Source: Chrysomallon squamiferum (lineage: Eukaryota > Mollusca > Gastropoda > Neomphalida > Peltospiridae). Taken from it: DNA of 60,000 nt. The first letter of the stretch is position 1. Each line of letters starts with the position of its first letter. Shown piece by piece: positions 1 through 11,072 of this stretch. The DNA lies in assembly GCA_012295275.1 (NCBI GenBank), contig CM022672.1:109568-169567 (forward strand), in the 5' to 3' direction. Position numbers and translations under genes: made by a program. A model generated the notes under the pieces. That model was not told the DNA's origin and made no database searches. It worked only from the letters and a program-made list of their open reading frames with translations.

Positions 1-274
1 AGGTTTTTCCTATAAAAAGGTGGTGGGTTCCAAGGCACTTTTATTAAGATTAAATGCTTTTTTCACTATATGATGTAACATTCCTGGTATAAACACATAT
101 GTAATACCTCAAGATAAGATTTTCCATTCATGCAGTTTTTATTCAGATAGGACCTGAAACAAGAGAATAAATCAAGTGTTCTTAAAGTCAGTAAAAATAT
201 GTCAAGAGAGTATGACTGATGACTAATCAGGAACTTTGGAGTACCTATTAATTATGTACTTCTTTGTTTTTCAG

Positions 275-450
275 CTATGAAGTCTGCAGGCTCAACTTTG
301 GCTGAAATTGGAGATTATTTCCTTACTGGAACTTTGACAGCCTCTGATACAGAACCAAATCCAGCACCTACCCCTAGACCTTGGATTATCCCTGCTCCTC
401 AGCCTATGTTTGATGTCATTATGTGTTTATCACTGGCATTTACTTTGTGA
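275..450 (+). CDS. possible 3'-terminal exon of an unidentified gene (partial)
   Basis: A good acceptor (tttgtttttcag, ending at 274) is followed by a frame open for 58 codons from the ATG at 277 to a TGA at 448-450. The peptide starts MKSAGSTLAEIGDYFLTG, then has a Pro-rich stretch (PNPAPTPRPWIIPAPQP) and a hydrophobic end. Composition looks coding rather than random AT-rich DNA. I do not recognise the family. The rest of the gene would lie left of the window. It could also be a retrogene fragment or chance. Confidence 0.3.
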
Positions 451-754
451 ATGAGTTTTGAATGAGTCTTACTCTTATCTTGAAGTGGTATAATGTCTAA
501 TTACCTGCATCATTCACAATTGTTAATATAACTATAGATTCATTACAAATTCTAATTTGGAATCAAATAGTCTTTATAAGTTTAACCTTTACTATTTTAG
601 AAGCTCAATGTAGATTCCTAAGCATCCCGTGTGTTCAATATTAGACTGAGCCATGGCAAAACATTCCAAATGTTTGATGGTTTGAGTCACATGACAAAAG
701 CAATTACAACAAGACTAATGGCAAACAATTAGACATTACTAAGTCCATAGTAGA

Positions 755-895
755 CGTCTAACATCAAAAGTTTTGGAATACTTCAATGTATCAACTTCTG
801 GTCTACCTAGAAATGATTTGTTGCAGTTTTGTATAGATGGCCCTTCAGTGAATTGCACTTTTTATGACAAAATTGGACAAAGAAAACAAGAATGA
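755..895 (+). pseudogene. transposase-like relic
   Basis: The frame from 755 reads RLTSKVLEYFNVSTSGLP, then RNDLLQFCIDGPSVNCTFYD, and stops at 893-895. The segment around FCIDGPSVN resembles, from memory, a motif in hAT-like or related transposase-derived proteins of invertebrates (LLQLSxDGPxVN). Flanking DNA (about 620-1200) has coding-like patches broken by stops, so this looks like an old dead element. Family assignment is tentative. Confidence 0.33.
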
Positions 896-2869
896 GAATG
901 GTATGGCCTATTGAATACTGGGGCTGTGGCCTCCAGGTCTTTCATGTGGGCTTCCAGACAAAGAAAACAAGATAGATTGTGGTCCTAATGACCTTCTCTC
1001 CATACAATCTGTTTAAAGATACTCAGCCAGACAGTTGTTTCTGTTCAGAGAAATCAGTAGGCAATTTTGGTGAAATGTGTTGGACATAATCTTGGAAAAG
1101 TCTTGTCTGAATTCCAGGTCAATGGCGAGTAATCAAGAACACAAAGTAAAAATTCTAACACCTGTTGATGTAACAGGTTCGTGAACTGAAGACTAGTTTC
1201 TAGGACTTCAAGGTTGAAGGTAATACAGTTGCTCTGTTATTCTATGTATATATATGGGTAAAAAAATGCAATTTGAAAAGTTGTATTAAGTAGTTGTTAT
1301 GTTGTTGTTAGTTTCCCAAGGTCAGAAATCTGTTGAGATGGGGGGTTCTCTCCCAGATGAGGACAACATGCTTATGGCACGGAGACAGATTACTGAATAT
1401 TCTGAATTGGTAGGACTCTAGGAGGAATACAAAAACTATCCTTAGTTCCCAAAGCCTGACAGTCCATCAATATCTTAAAGAAGAGAAATGAAACAAATGG
1501 CAAGAACTCATCCAAATAAAATTTAAAAAATAAGAAAAATGTTCTAGAATCGGACTCAAAAAATCTGATCACATTTTTAGGAAAATATGCAGATGAGGCT
1601 CAGGCAAAAATTGGCAAAACTAACTATACTAAATTGATAAAATCGAATGCTCTCAAGAACTCTGCAAAACAAAAATAAAAGGGGGGATGGGGGAACAGAT
1701 CTGTAGATTTTTTATTTGGATACTTGTCTAACTGGATATGAATAAGCTAAGAGCTGGGCTAGCTCCAACCATGTTAAATCTTCTGTTAATTTTCAACTAC
1801 TTTACTGACGTACTTCTGGGAACTTTGTTCAAAGTTGTTTGTCACTGACTGCCAACACTCCTGATAAATTCTGTGTTATACATTATTAAAATAAATTTTT
1901 ACATGCAAACTAGTTTGTATTTGTTATTTCCTATCTTGTTTAAAGGGACATTTTCCATTAAACACCAAAGCAAATCTCACAGCTTCCCATAGGGAATCCC
2001 TATGAATTGATTTTGTTGTCCATAGTTTGTTATGAACTGTGTAAGGCTGTGGGTTTGGACACAAAGTTAATGTCTTCTCATTTTACATGGCTATACAAAT
2101 GTCAAAAATGAAAATATTGAATAAACAAAATTTGGTATAGGACTGAACCTTGATTACAAATATAACACAATGTGGAAATGCTGTCATAGTTATATGGGTA
2201 TCTTGCTTTGTTAAAATTCACTGCCTTTTGAATAAGTCCAGTTTGTTCCAAAATATTAATTTTGTGGTGTATGTCACTTGTGCTCCCTAGTCTGTGTAGC
2301 ATCCGGTTTTGCCAGATATATTCACTTAGTTTACTCATTTAATCTCTAAGTATTGTCCTTAAAAAGTGGTTATGTAAGACATTAAAAGTCCTAAAAAAGA
2401 CAGTTAAAAAATAGTATGTATCCTGTTTTAAACAGATTTATATGAACAGCACATGCCAAAATGTTTAAAACTTCTTAAACAATTAAACACATCTCCATGA
2501 ATATCTTGTGTCAAAATGTTTAAAGATTCTAGCTACTGAACAAATCTACTACATTATCAGATCTGTAAGAACATAAATGCTTTATGATAATGTATTAATA
2601 TATTTTTATCAAATTTCATTATAAATAAGCTTCACCATTAAATTTGACTTGGACTGTGGTGCAAACACATGTTTATTTAAGATACCAGAGAAGATCTCAT
2701 TTATGTAAAATTCATAAAAGAATATGTTGCCTAATTAAAACAAAAAGAAAAGAGGATTTTTTTATGGCAAAATATAAGACAGGTAATATGATTTATGTAA
2801 AATAAATGTTTCCTTTTGTAAAACAGAACAAGATATGTACTTTTATAAAATTAAAGAAAAATAATCATA
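896..2869. other. non-coding stretch, left flank
   Basis: No supported gene. It includes likely remains of the element at 755-895. On the - strand an open frame at 2338-2102 (starting MSKLSEYIWQNRML) looks somewhat coding but has no splice context and no family I recognise, so it is not called. Confidence 0.4.
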
Positions 2870-2875
2870 TTTATT
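2870..2875 (-). promoter_or_regulatory. poly(A) signal AATAAA of locus A
   Basis: AATAAA on the - strand about 190 nt past the stop codon of the CENP-B-like terminal exon. It is the first canonical signal seen downstream, and a plausible 3' end for locus A. Confidence 0.45.
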
Positions 2876-3062
2876 GCAAGATAGAGGTAGACCACATCAC
2901 ACAAAAAATATCCAAAACAAAAATTATATCTGTGTAGTACAAAAGAAAGAGGAAGATATTTATGTAAGTACAATTTAATAAAAAAAACAAACAAAAAAAA
3001 AAAAAAGGTATGTACAATATAAATAAGAGATTATGTGAAATAAGTGTCTTTCAGGGAAACTG

Positions 3063-3404
3063 TTAAGATCCAAATTCTACGGACTGTTTCATTTCTCTGC
3101 TATTTATCACTTTTTTCATCTCAGGCCACCTCTCCAGGAATTTATAATACCACTGTCTGCTCACTCCCTGGTTATGACCTCGCTTACCAAAACTCACTGC
3201 AAATTTTGATGCCATTTGGAGAACAAGAGCTCTGCTGAGGCTGACACCTTTAGCAGCTGATGATAGCAACAAAGAGCAAAACTGTTTTTCTTCTTGCTGT
3301 GTGAGAATCATGCGTCTATCATTTAACCTACTGGCCCAGACATCTTCTCCTACTGCTACTGAAGAGTCAGTGTGAAGATTAGTGTCTTGCATAACAAGAC
3401 CAAC
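3063..3404 (-). CDS. locus A terminal exon: CENP-B/Tc5-type HTH DNA-binding domain
   Basis: The acceptor (ttaacttccaacag) is followed by a phase-0 frame of 113 codons and a stop. The first ~35 residues are a linker. Residues ~39-105 read LTQQEEKQFCSLLLSSA, a basic middle, then GVSRQWYYKFLERWPEMKK. This is the pattern of the second helix-turn-helix of CENP-B, Tigger and jerky-type proteins: an acidic first helix and a late SRxWxxxFLxRxP motif. The predicted role is sequence-specific DNA binding in the nucleus. It joins exon 2 (4622-4357) in frame, giving a protein of about 404 residues. The usual partner psq-type HTH is not seen in this exon; psq-type exons occur instead in locus B. Domain call is by motif only. 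Confidence 0.75.
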   Translation of the reverse strand, partial: VGLVMQDTNLHTDSSVAVGEDVWASRLNDRRMILTQQEEKQFCSLLLSSAAKGVSLSRALVLQMASKFAVSFGKRGHNQGVSRQWYYKFLERWPEMKKVINSREMKQSVEFGS

Positions 3405-4356
3405 CTGTTGGAAGTTAAAAATCACACATCAGCAGCTCCTCTCTAACAGCCACTTTCTGCATTAACTAGTATATTCTTCTGGATCCCTGGCAACATTTTT
3501 CCACCAAACAACAAATAATCAAATTACAAATTTGTATTTCTCAACAATTCAAAGCATACAAAACCATTACAACAGTGAAAACTAAATATTGTCTGACATA
3601 CGTCTTAAGATAAGCTTTGAAATATTTCAACAAAATGTGTGGATGCAAATGCTAACTTTACTTACTTAATGAATAGACATTTGTAACAAACAGATTAAAT
3701 GAATTGGTATTGCTGAAAACAGCATCATCTGCCTTTAATTAAAATATTTTCGTAACTTTGGAAATGTAAATCCTTAGAAATTCCTGACAGCATAAAGAAG
3801 TCAAAGAATTTAATGTTGTTCAATAAAAGTGTTTCCACAACAATACATATTCAAGTCATCACAATAAACTGTAATACATGTATCATACTCACTGAAACAA
3901 TAAGCCTCAACACAAACCTATTGTTAACAGTGACAAATGCTGACAAATATATGTACTTGAAAAATATACATTACTATTTTGGATATTTATACTTTAAACA
4001 ATGAAAACACTTCAAAGTATACAAAATTCATAACAAATGCACTTTTCTTTTCATTATATTCATAATCTTAATTATAATTTTCATGTATTTAAATAAAAAG
4101 ATAATAAGTAATCCATCTGTTGTGTTAAATTAAATGAACTCCTTCAAGTATAAATCATCCTTTTACAAGGAACAGTGAAACATCTTACATTAATATTTTA
4201 CATTTTCTGGGAAGGATTAATTAGTAATATGTATCTTACAAGTATGCTTGTCACACAGTAAACTGTAAAGATAAGGAGCTGTATATTTAGTATAGTATTA
4301 TTGTTTATGAAAAATAAAACCAGTTGTAAAAGTTCATTGGTTATATGGTGACATAC
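3405..4356 (-). other. locus A intron 2
   Basis: Intron between the acidic linker exon and the HTH exon, with donor CAG|GTATGT and acceptor CAACAG|G. AT-rich; I see no further exon in it on either strand. Confidence 0.6.
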
Positions 4357-4622
4357 CTGAGATGTTGCATCTGAAACATCACTGTGAAACACTTCTGAAG
4401 AATCAAAATCATCAGCATTAGAATAAAAGACAGTGTCTGAAGCTAATGTCACACTGTCATGCCCATCTGTAAGTGGATTATCTATCACCAGGTATGGAGT
4501 GTCTTCTTCCTTCTTAATTTCCATTTCATTTGTTTCACATTTTGAATCCAATGCTTCTGAGGTCTCATCTGCAGCATCAGTATTTATAACACAGAAGTCA
4601 TCTAACACAGAAGTCAATTTAT
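4357..4622 (-). CDS. locus A exon 2: acidic Ser/Asp-rich linker
   Basis: Acceptor ATTTCAG|AT and donor CAG|GTATGT; 266 nt, entering in phase 1 and leaving in phase 0, exactly as in locus B exon 2. The joined codon gives D, then KLTSVLDDFCVINTDAADET. The exon is rich in D, E and S and carries IKKE at the start of IKKEED, a match to the SUMO consensus (hydrophobic-K-x-E). A 16-bp direct repeat (TGACTTCTGTGTTAGA-like) sits at its 5' edge. Predicted to be a disordered regulatory linker between the N-terminal region and the DNA-binding tail. Sequence is far more diverged from locus B than exon 1 is. Confidence 0.72.
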
Positions 4623-5394
4623 CTGAAATATTTCATATAGACCAATATCAACATTTACCAAGCTAAAAATATTGTTTACATTTCTAGATATAATGCCATT
4701 TTGGAGACTTATTTAAAACAATGTAGTCAGTAACGCTTATTTCAATGTTAAGTTTTTGTTCCATGTCAAAATCACAGACTGGAGGTATAAAAGGATTATT
4801 TCATGTTGGGTACTAAAACTTTAAGAAAGAAATACTGAAAAAAAAAGAAAAATAAATAAATGAAAAATGAATTACATTCATGTTAGCAAAACTAAAAACA
4901 ACAAAAGCAGTGGAAGCACTACAATTGTTAAGTAAAATGAACACTAAAGAGTTAAATTATCTATTTCTCAAGTCATCAAAATGCCAGATTATTCACTGAT
5001 TAAGTTTGACAAACTAAACATGATGAAAGATTTTTAAGATCAGTGCAGCATATCAGATTGCAAGATCCTGTAAATATTTTCATGATTTTTATCAAAGGCT
5101 GAACATGTATTAGTTGATAATTTTCACAAATGCAAATAAATTTTTGCTATATATTGCTCATGGTAAAAGTTTATTTAAGTTTAAAAAAATGATTTTAATA
5201 TTTTAGTGCTCATGATAAAAATATATTTAAGTATAAATAATTTTAATTTTTTTTTTTTTTTTTTTTTTTAGGGTGGCAACTTATTTTTCAAATTTATTAT
5301 GGTGCTACTAATTTTAATTGAGGGCTTCCAGAATTTATACCCAGTTGGAAAAATTAAGGTTAAAGCCTGCAACCTCTATATGCACTAACTACCC

Positions 5395-5735
5395 ATGTCA
5401 TCTAGAGCATAGATCAATTTATCTAAAATATTTTATATCTAGACCATTAAGAGAATTTATATAATCTTCTAGCACAGACGTCAGTTTATCTGATATATTT
5501 TATATAGACCAATAACAGAACATAGCTAGTCATAAAACATAGATGTCAGTATATCTGAAATATTTTATATAGACCAATAACAGTATTTACATAATCATCA
5601 AGCACAGACATCTGTTTATCTGAATTATTTTATACAGATCAATAATAGTATTTACTTAGTCATCAACACAAATATCAGTTTATGACATATTTTAAACAGA
5701 TCAATAACAGTATTTACCTAATCATCAACAGACAG
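5395..5735 (-). repeat. tandem copies of the exon-2 splice-acceptor edge
   Basis: About five degenerate units of ~62-66 bp. Read on the - strand, each holds a polypyrimidine/acceptor-like stretch (TATATAAAATATTTCAG and variants) followed by a variant of exon 2's opening (for example ATAAACTGACGTCTGTGCTA), then in several units a possible donor (GTAAATAC). The real exon 2 edge at 4622 has the same layout (TATATGAAATATTTCAG then ATAAATTGACTTCTGTGT). The array therefore looks derived from, or shared with, the functional splice site. Confidence 0.7.
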
Positions 5736-6317
5736 GACCTTCTTTTTTCTTCATTCCTTCACTTATTTAAGGTTATGCAATTCAATACACACTTTTTAAA
5801 AAACCCAGCATATTCTCATATTAATACAGAGTACAGAAATCAATCAATTGTAAACTATATTTTCTTGTGTCAGCTACACATTCATTTCCAGCCAATATTT
5901 TATATGCAATCAAGGTATTCGGTTGTAAACGGCAGCTGATGTTCAATGATTTATGGATCAGTTGTTCGCAGGTTAGTGGCAAAATACTAAGTATAAAAAC
6001 TAACAAATATACATACTCACTACTCAGGAAAACTTCAAATAAATATATAACTATATAATTAATAAATACTGTGCACATTATTAAGCTCTTCTTTACAAAC
6101 AATAGGTGCTAGTTTGGCATGTGATCTACACAATCTAGTGATCTACACTGACCAAATTCTATTCTGGTGTGTCAGCTAGATGCTTATTTGAATAATTATT
6201 TTTCACAGCATAAATGATCCAAATTTTCCTTTTATTATGAAGTCATAATTTATAGGAACAAGGGCTAAAAGGTATATACATTTGAATAATTTTATCAATG
6301 AATTGAGCTAACATCTG

Positions 6318-6480
6318 CTAGAAACACAAGAAAAAGATCTTCCCTTTTCTTTGAGCTTCCTTCATTTCACCACCACCACAACAATGACATTGTTCAACAT
6401 TTTCTCCATCATCTACAAGGCCATTTCTTCATAAAAATGTAACTGCCTTCATCTTGTTGATAAAAATCTTTAGCCGACAT
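6318..6480 (-). pseudogene. frameshifted coding-like fragment
   Basis: On the - strand an ATG at 6480 opens MSAKDFYQQDEGSYIFMKK, which hits a stop. A second frame continues GLVDDGENVEQCHCCGGGEM to a stop at 6318. The two halves read as one peptide broken by a frameshift, as in a retrogene or dead domain. Family unknown; chance is possible. Confidence 0.25.
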
Positions 6481-7545
6481 CTTAAGGGTTCTTTAGAAAT
6501 TTTAAAGTAAATGAACAAGTAAAATCACAGAGTGCAATGTAGATTAACTACCACATCTATTCAGAAATAAAGTCTGCCTGGATGTGATGTTTTTATAGAT
6601 GCATCAAGCATTAATCCTAACGGATTTTAATATCTTCCTATCTAATCCATTTCTGATACTATTTAATCTATTTCTGAAACAAACTAGGTCAAATCTGTTG
6701 CATTACTTGACCTGTCTGCTATAAACAGACATTTTCTGTTAAAGAAATACAATTATCCTTTGTCATCATGCTCTTATCTTAAAGAAATGTTCTAGATTTG
6801 TTTTGATTTATTTATTTTTGGCTAGAGTGTGCCCTTTAAGTAGTCACACACCAAAATAGTTTCATGATGTACAGATCACACACCAAAGTAGCACCAAACA
6901 ATAAATGTGTCACTAGTCAGACACATTGCATTCAGAGTAAATTAAGGGGACAGACAAGGAGGTAGTTATATCAGCACTGTAAAGTATTGGATTATGAAGA
7001 ACACTAGAGGGATGTGGTTTCCTTTCTAAAGGATGTTGATCATATATTTTTTGTTTTAAATTAATACAATTTAAAGAAAGGACAAATATCCTTAGGTATA
7101 AACAAAATTAAGTTAATAGGAACAATTCAGTATATATTTATTTTGTAAAGAAGAGCTGCTAACTACAGACATCATTTATTTCATATATCACATACAAAGA
7201 TAAAAGGAATGATACTGATATGAAACTGAATAATCACAAGAATTGGGAAGGAGGTGCTCTCTTCAGTATGAATACTATTTGGTGATCAACAGTTTATTCT
7301 GTAAGAGCAGAAATTAAAAAAATATATAAAATACTTCTTCACTTTTCTGTATTCCTCAGAAATATAATACAAGGAAATCTTAAGGATAAACATGAAATAA
7401 GACTGAAGAGGGATGGAGTTGTCAAGCTCCAGAGATGGGAACCTTCCTTCCCACCAAAGATGAATAAATTTATAAAACACAAAGCTATTATGAAAATACA
7501 AATTCATTATTTATATATAATTTAATATTTCTAATGAATTCAAAC

Positions 7546-8220
7546 CTTTATTGCTGATGTTATTATCTGTCCAGCTGCTGTCCATCAACCTGCATTTCCG
7601 TCTGTAAGTCTGACTGCTGTCTGAAAGCCTGCGTTTCAGTCTGTCAGTTTGATCTACTGTCCGAGCTCCAATTTGAACAAAAGTATTTTGATGTCCAGTT
7701 GATTCATTTGAATTAACTACTGATGATTTTCTCAATTTTTGCTTATCATGTAAAATGTTTTTTCTTCTATTTGTTTTTGAAGAATGATTATCGAGGAATG
7801 TTAATGATAGTTCATTTTCACAATTGTTAGTTACCTCTGCAGTAGTGACAGGAAACAGAATACTGGAGTTTCTGCTACAGTTTTTACTGTAATTTCCAGA
7901 ATCTCTTTTTGAAACAGGAGGCTCTTTTTGGAGTGTCTTGAAAGCTTTTGTACAGTAACTCTCACTAATAACATTTCCTGAACTCTGCAACATTTCACTT
8001 AATACATATCTTTCTTTTTTATGATTATCTATCTCAACTGCCAGATAACCACTCAGCTCAACACACTGATCAAATTCTATATATTCTCGACAAAATTTCT
8101 GCATTGCTTCAACAAATGAAGTAAAGAATTTCACGGAATACTGTTTATCCATGATGTCACAGAGTGTCAGTCTCTCTTTGCAACAATTGAGTCAAACAGC
8201 AATGTGCATTTACAAAAAAA
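7546..8220 (-). CDS. locus A exon 1: shared N-terminal region (CDS from 8152)
   Basis: Acceptor (tttcttgttgaacag) at 8221-8222, then 68 nt of 5' leader, ATG at 8152, and a coding part of 607 nt ending in phase 1 at a usable donor (AATAAAG|GTTTGA). The protein starts MDKQYSVKFFTSFVEAMQKF and stays essentially identical to locus B for about 77 residues (to KAFKTL). It then turns into an unrelated Ser/Asn/Lys-rich tail with Arg-rich patches (RLKRRL, RRKCRLM), perhaps a nuclear-localisation region. The conserved part is rich in aromatic and acidic residues, is not an obvious BTB, SCAN or BEN domain, and I cannot name it. By position it takes the place BTB has in lola and mod(mdg4), so dimerisation is a guess only. 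Confidence 0.78.
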
Positions 8221-8460
8221 CTGTTCAACAAGAAAAAACAAATAACATCATCCAAAATACCTTTACTTGGACTTAACAAGATCTGAAAACAGATAAATGA
8301 AATCTGATTAGTTAAATATAAAAACTGTATTATTATGTCTCACTTCCTTACAAGAGTAAATTGTTTTTTGGGGGGAGAGGGGATGGAAGGAGCATACATT
8401 AACTTCAAACCAAGATGAACACTAGTCAACATTTTTTGTTAACAGTCTGCTAAAATAAAA

Positions 8461-8462
<2 letters not shown>

Positions 8463-8527
<65 letters not shown>
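8463..8527 (+). repeat. (AG)n microsatellite
   Basis: Uninterrupted AG dinucleotide tract of about 65 bp. A complementary (CT)n tract of similar length lies 1.2 kb downstream. Confidence 0.97.
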
Positions 8528-8529
<2 letters not shown>

Positions 8530-9588
8530 AATTTCTCAGGTTTATAATATATATTTATTATATATTTTGAGTTAGTTTTTGTCTAAGTTGATGTGCAGTT
8601 TGATGTTTAAATGTGAACAGTGCATTAATTCTACAAACATCTGATATGAAATAAATTCAATCAGTTTTGAATTATGAATATGATACATAAATGATTATTG
8701 CAACTGTCTGCGGATATATACTGTTTTTTCATACATAAAAGTATGGCAGCAAAGGAATGATTAACACATTATAGAATTTATTGTTAATTTGAAAGAAAAA
8801 TAAAATGTAAAATTCTTACTTATTCAATTTACCACTGATATGTATCATTTGTACTGCTTTAAAAAAGTATAACTTAAACATTATTCATCATGGAATAATT
8901 AAAATGAAAATACAATTGACTAAAACAAGTCTATGTTATGATTAAATATTTGGTAACAAGAAATTAATCAAATTCCTATGAAATTGAATGAAAAAGTACT
9001 TATCTTTTATTTCCTTCTAAACTTAATAGTTCTGTGTATATGTGTGTATGTGTGATCTTTAATAAAACTAGGGAGCAACAGTTTTAATTCAGTAACTAAT
9101 TGAACCATATGATAAGGCCGAAGGCAGCCATTTTGTTCATTAAGACAACTACTTACATCGTGAAAAGCAATGTATTCCTGATGAGGTGTTTCAGGATTTT
9201 TCTGTGTTGTTATAGTCTTTAAATGATTCTGAACATAATACTTAGACAAATATACACTTACGATAATCTAAGAAGCATGTCAACCATTTATGTTACTTAA
9301 CAGCAAAAACTATAAATAACACGATTTTTTTTTTTTCGCTTAGTTCCTAACCGCCAAGAATTACCTCCCTTGCATTTGACAATGGGTTTTGACTGAAAAT
9401 TTAAATTTTTAACAACACTGAATTCTGTGTCATAAAACGTAAGTTTGTAAATTTGGAACTATAAATTTTTGACACAAGACTTTGTTAAGTACTAATATGT
9501 GATAGAGATTATTTATGTTTAACAGAGTTTTATACCCTTATACAGCATAAAGCAAATGCAAATTACTAACGACAAAAAAATATATAAA

Positions 9589-9635
<47 letters not shown>

Positions 9636-9710
9636 AATAAATAACACAAACATTTCAATCTATATAATTTTACTTTCTTGTCTCATCAACTGTCCAAAAC
9701 CAGATCAGTC

Positions 9711-9712
<2 letters not shown>

Positions 9713-9775
<63 letters not shown>
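9713..9775 (+). repeat. (CT)n microsatellite
   Basis: Uninterrupted CT tract of about 63 bp, the reverse complement of the AG tract at 8463-8527. Confidence 0.97.
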
Positions 9776-9778
<3 letters not shown>

Positions 9779-10836
9779 GCATCTATCTGATATAGGTGAT
9801 TTTGATACATTATCTCTTAAGAAAACAGTAAGGTAAGAACTTTATAAAAAGGTTTTCAAATGGAACCTAAAACAGTAAGCCCTACAAAATAACCTTCCCT
9901 GCTAACAAGCAAAATAATACCGTACATGCAATTATTTCTTGTGAAAAGTGAATAGTGGCTTACCATTTCCAAAATTGAATTTAATGCTAAAATATATTCA
10001 TCTACAAGATTAATTTAAAAAACACAATAAATAAATAAATAAAAAGTCAGTGCAGTAATCTGAAGTATCAGTTAAAAAAGAACATCGAAAAACATTCAGG
10101 GTTTGACATTTCTTTTCTCGTATAGGAAAACATCTAATTCCATTTTTTTTTTTTTTTTTTTTTTTTCAAATCTCAATTCATCTTAGCTTAGGAATGAACA
10201 GATTTAAAAAAAAAAAGCTAAAAAAAAAAAAGTAATTAAGTTGCAATGAAGAAGGAAAAAAAACACCTTGTAATTTAAAAATAGATGTTTGTCCCTAAAT
10301 GTTGTGAAATGTATCATAACTAATATATAACCCAAAGCTGGAGATATTGCTAAATCGAATAAGCAATAAATAATATAGCTTTACAAACAGCAATATTCAG
10401 TCTACCAGATTTCCTTCATCTTGCTGAATTTACTGTTTATCTTCTGAAAATTTAAACAAGTCAAACGGTAATTCCCTGTAACTTAGTGACAAAATAGTGG
10501 CACTATACATGTCAGTTTAACGGTATGTCACAGTTATATGTGTATGCAGCTAAAATCAGCATAACAACTTATCGATAATTTTCTACAGATGGTTGTTTTT
10601 CTTTTTCATATCAGATTAGCTTAATTCATTCGTTAATAAAATGCCAAGATAATACTAATTTACTGAGACCTTAATGTCTTGACTCCATATATATAAAATA
10701 CTGAAGCAGTATTTAAGTTCCTTGGCTGCTCAATTTATGCTTTCACTAACAAATATATAAAATCATAAATTTCTGAAAAATAATCCTTTTTATATTTTTC
10801 ATGGCTTGTGTAATAGTTGACTTTGGAGATACTGAT

Positions 10837-10875
10837 TTATTATTATTTTTATTATTATTATTATTATTATTATTT
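10837..10875 (+). repeat. (ATT)n microsatellite
   Basis: ATT trinucleotide run with one interruption. Confidence 0.9.
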
Positions 10876-11024
10876 AGCTGAATAATATTTGTTCTTCTAG
10901 ATCTATGAATTCTTAAGGAAAGTTGATTTTAAACATTGCATGAATGTGTATTTGCCTAATATAAAATTAACACTTCACAAAAAATTTATGTTATCTTTTA
11001 TTATCGTATTTATTTATTATAATA

Positions 11025-11026
<2 letters not shown>

Positions 11027-11072
<46 letters not shown>
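11027..11072 (+). repeat. (ATT)n microsatellite
   Basis: Clean ATT run. An open frame across it that would encode poly-tyrosine is an artefact. Confidence 0.93.

Larger units (their letters stand above)
4623..7545 (-). other. locus A intron 1
   Basis: Intron between exons 1 and 2. It holds a poly-T tract (~5247-5270), the tandem repeat at 5395-5735 and a broken coding-like fragment at 6318-6480. No intact exon is recognised in the remainder. Confidence 0.6.

Noticed and set aside
2102-2338. - strand frame MSKLSEYIWQNRML, possibly a further locus A tail
   Set aside because: No acceptor gives this frame in phase 0; a stop lies directly before the ATG, and no DNA-binding motif is visible.
9007-9249. 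- strand 80-codon frame
   Set aside because: Overlaps a TG/CA-rich repeat-like stretch; no motif and no splice sites.
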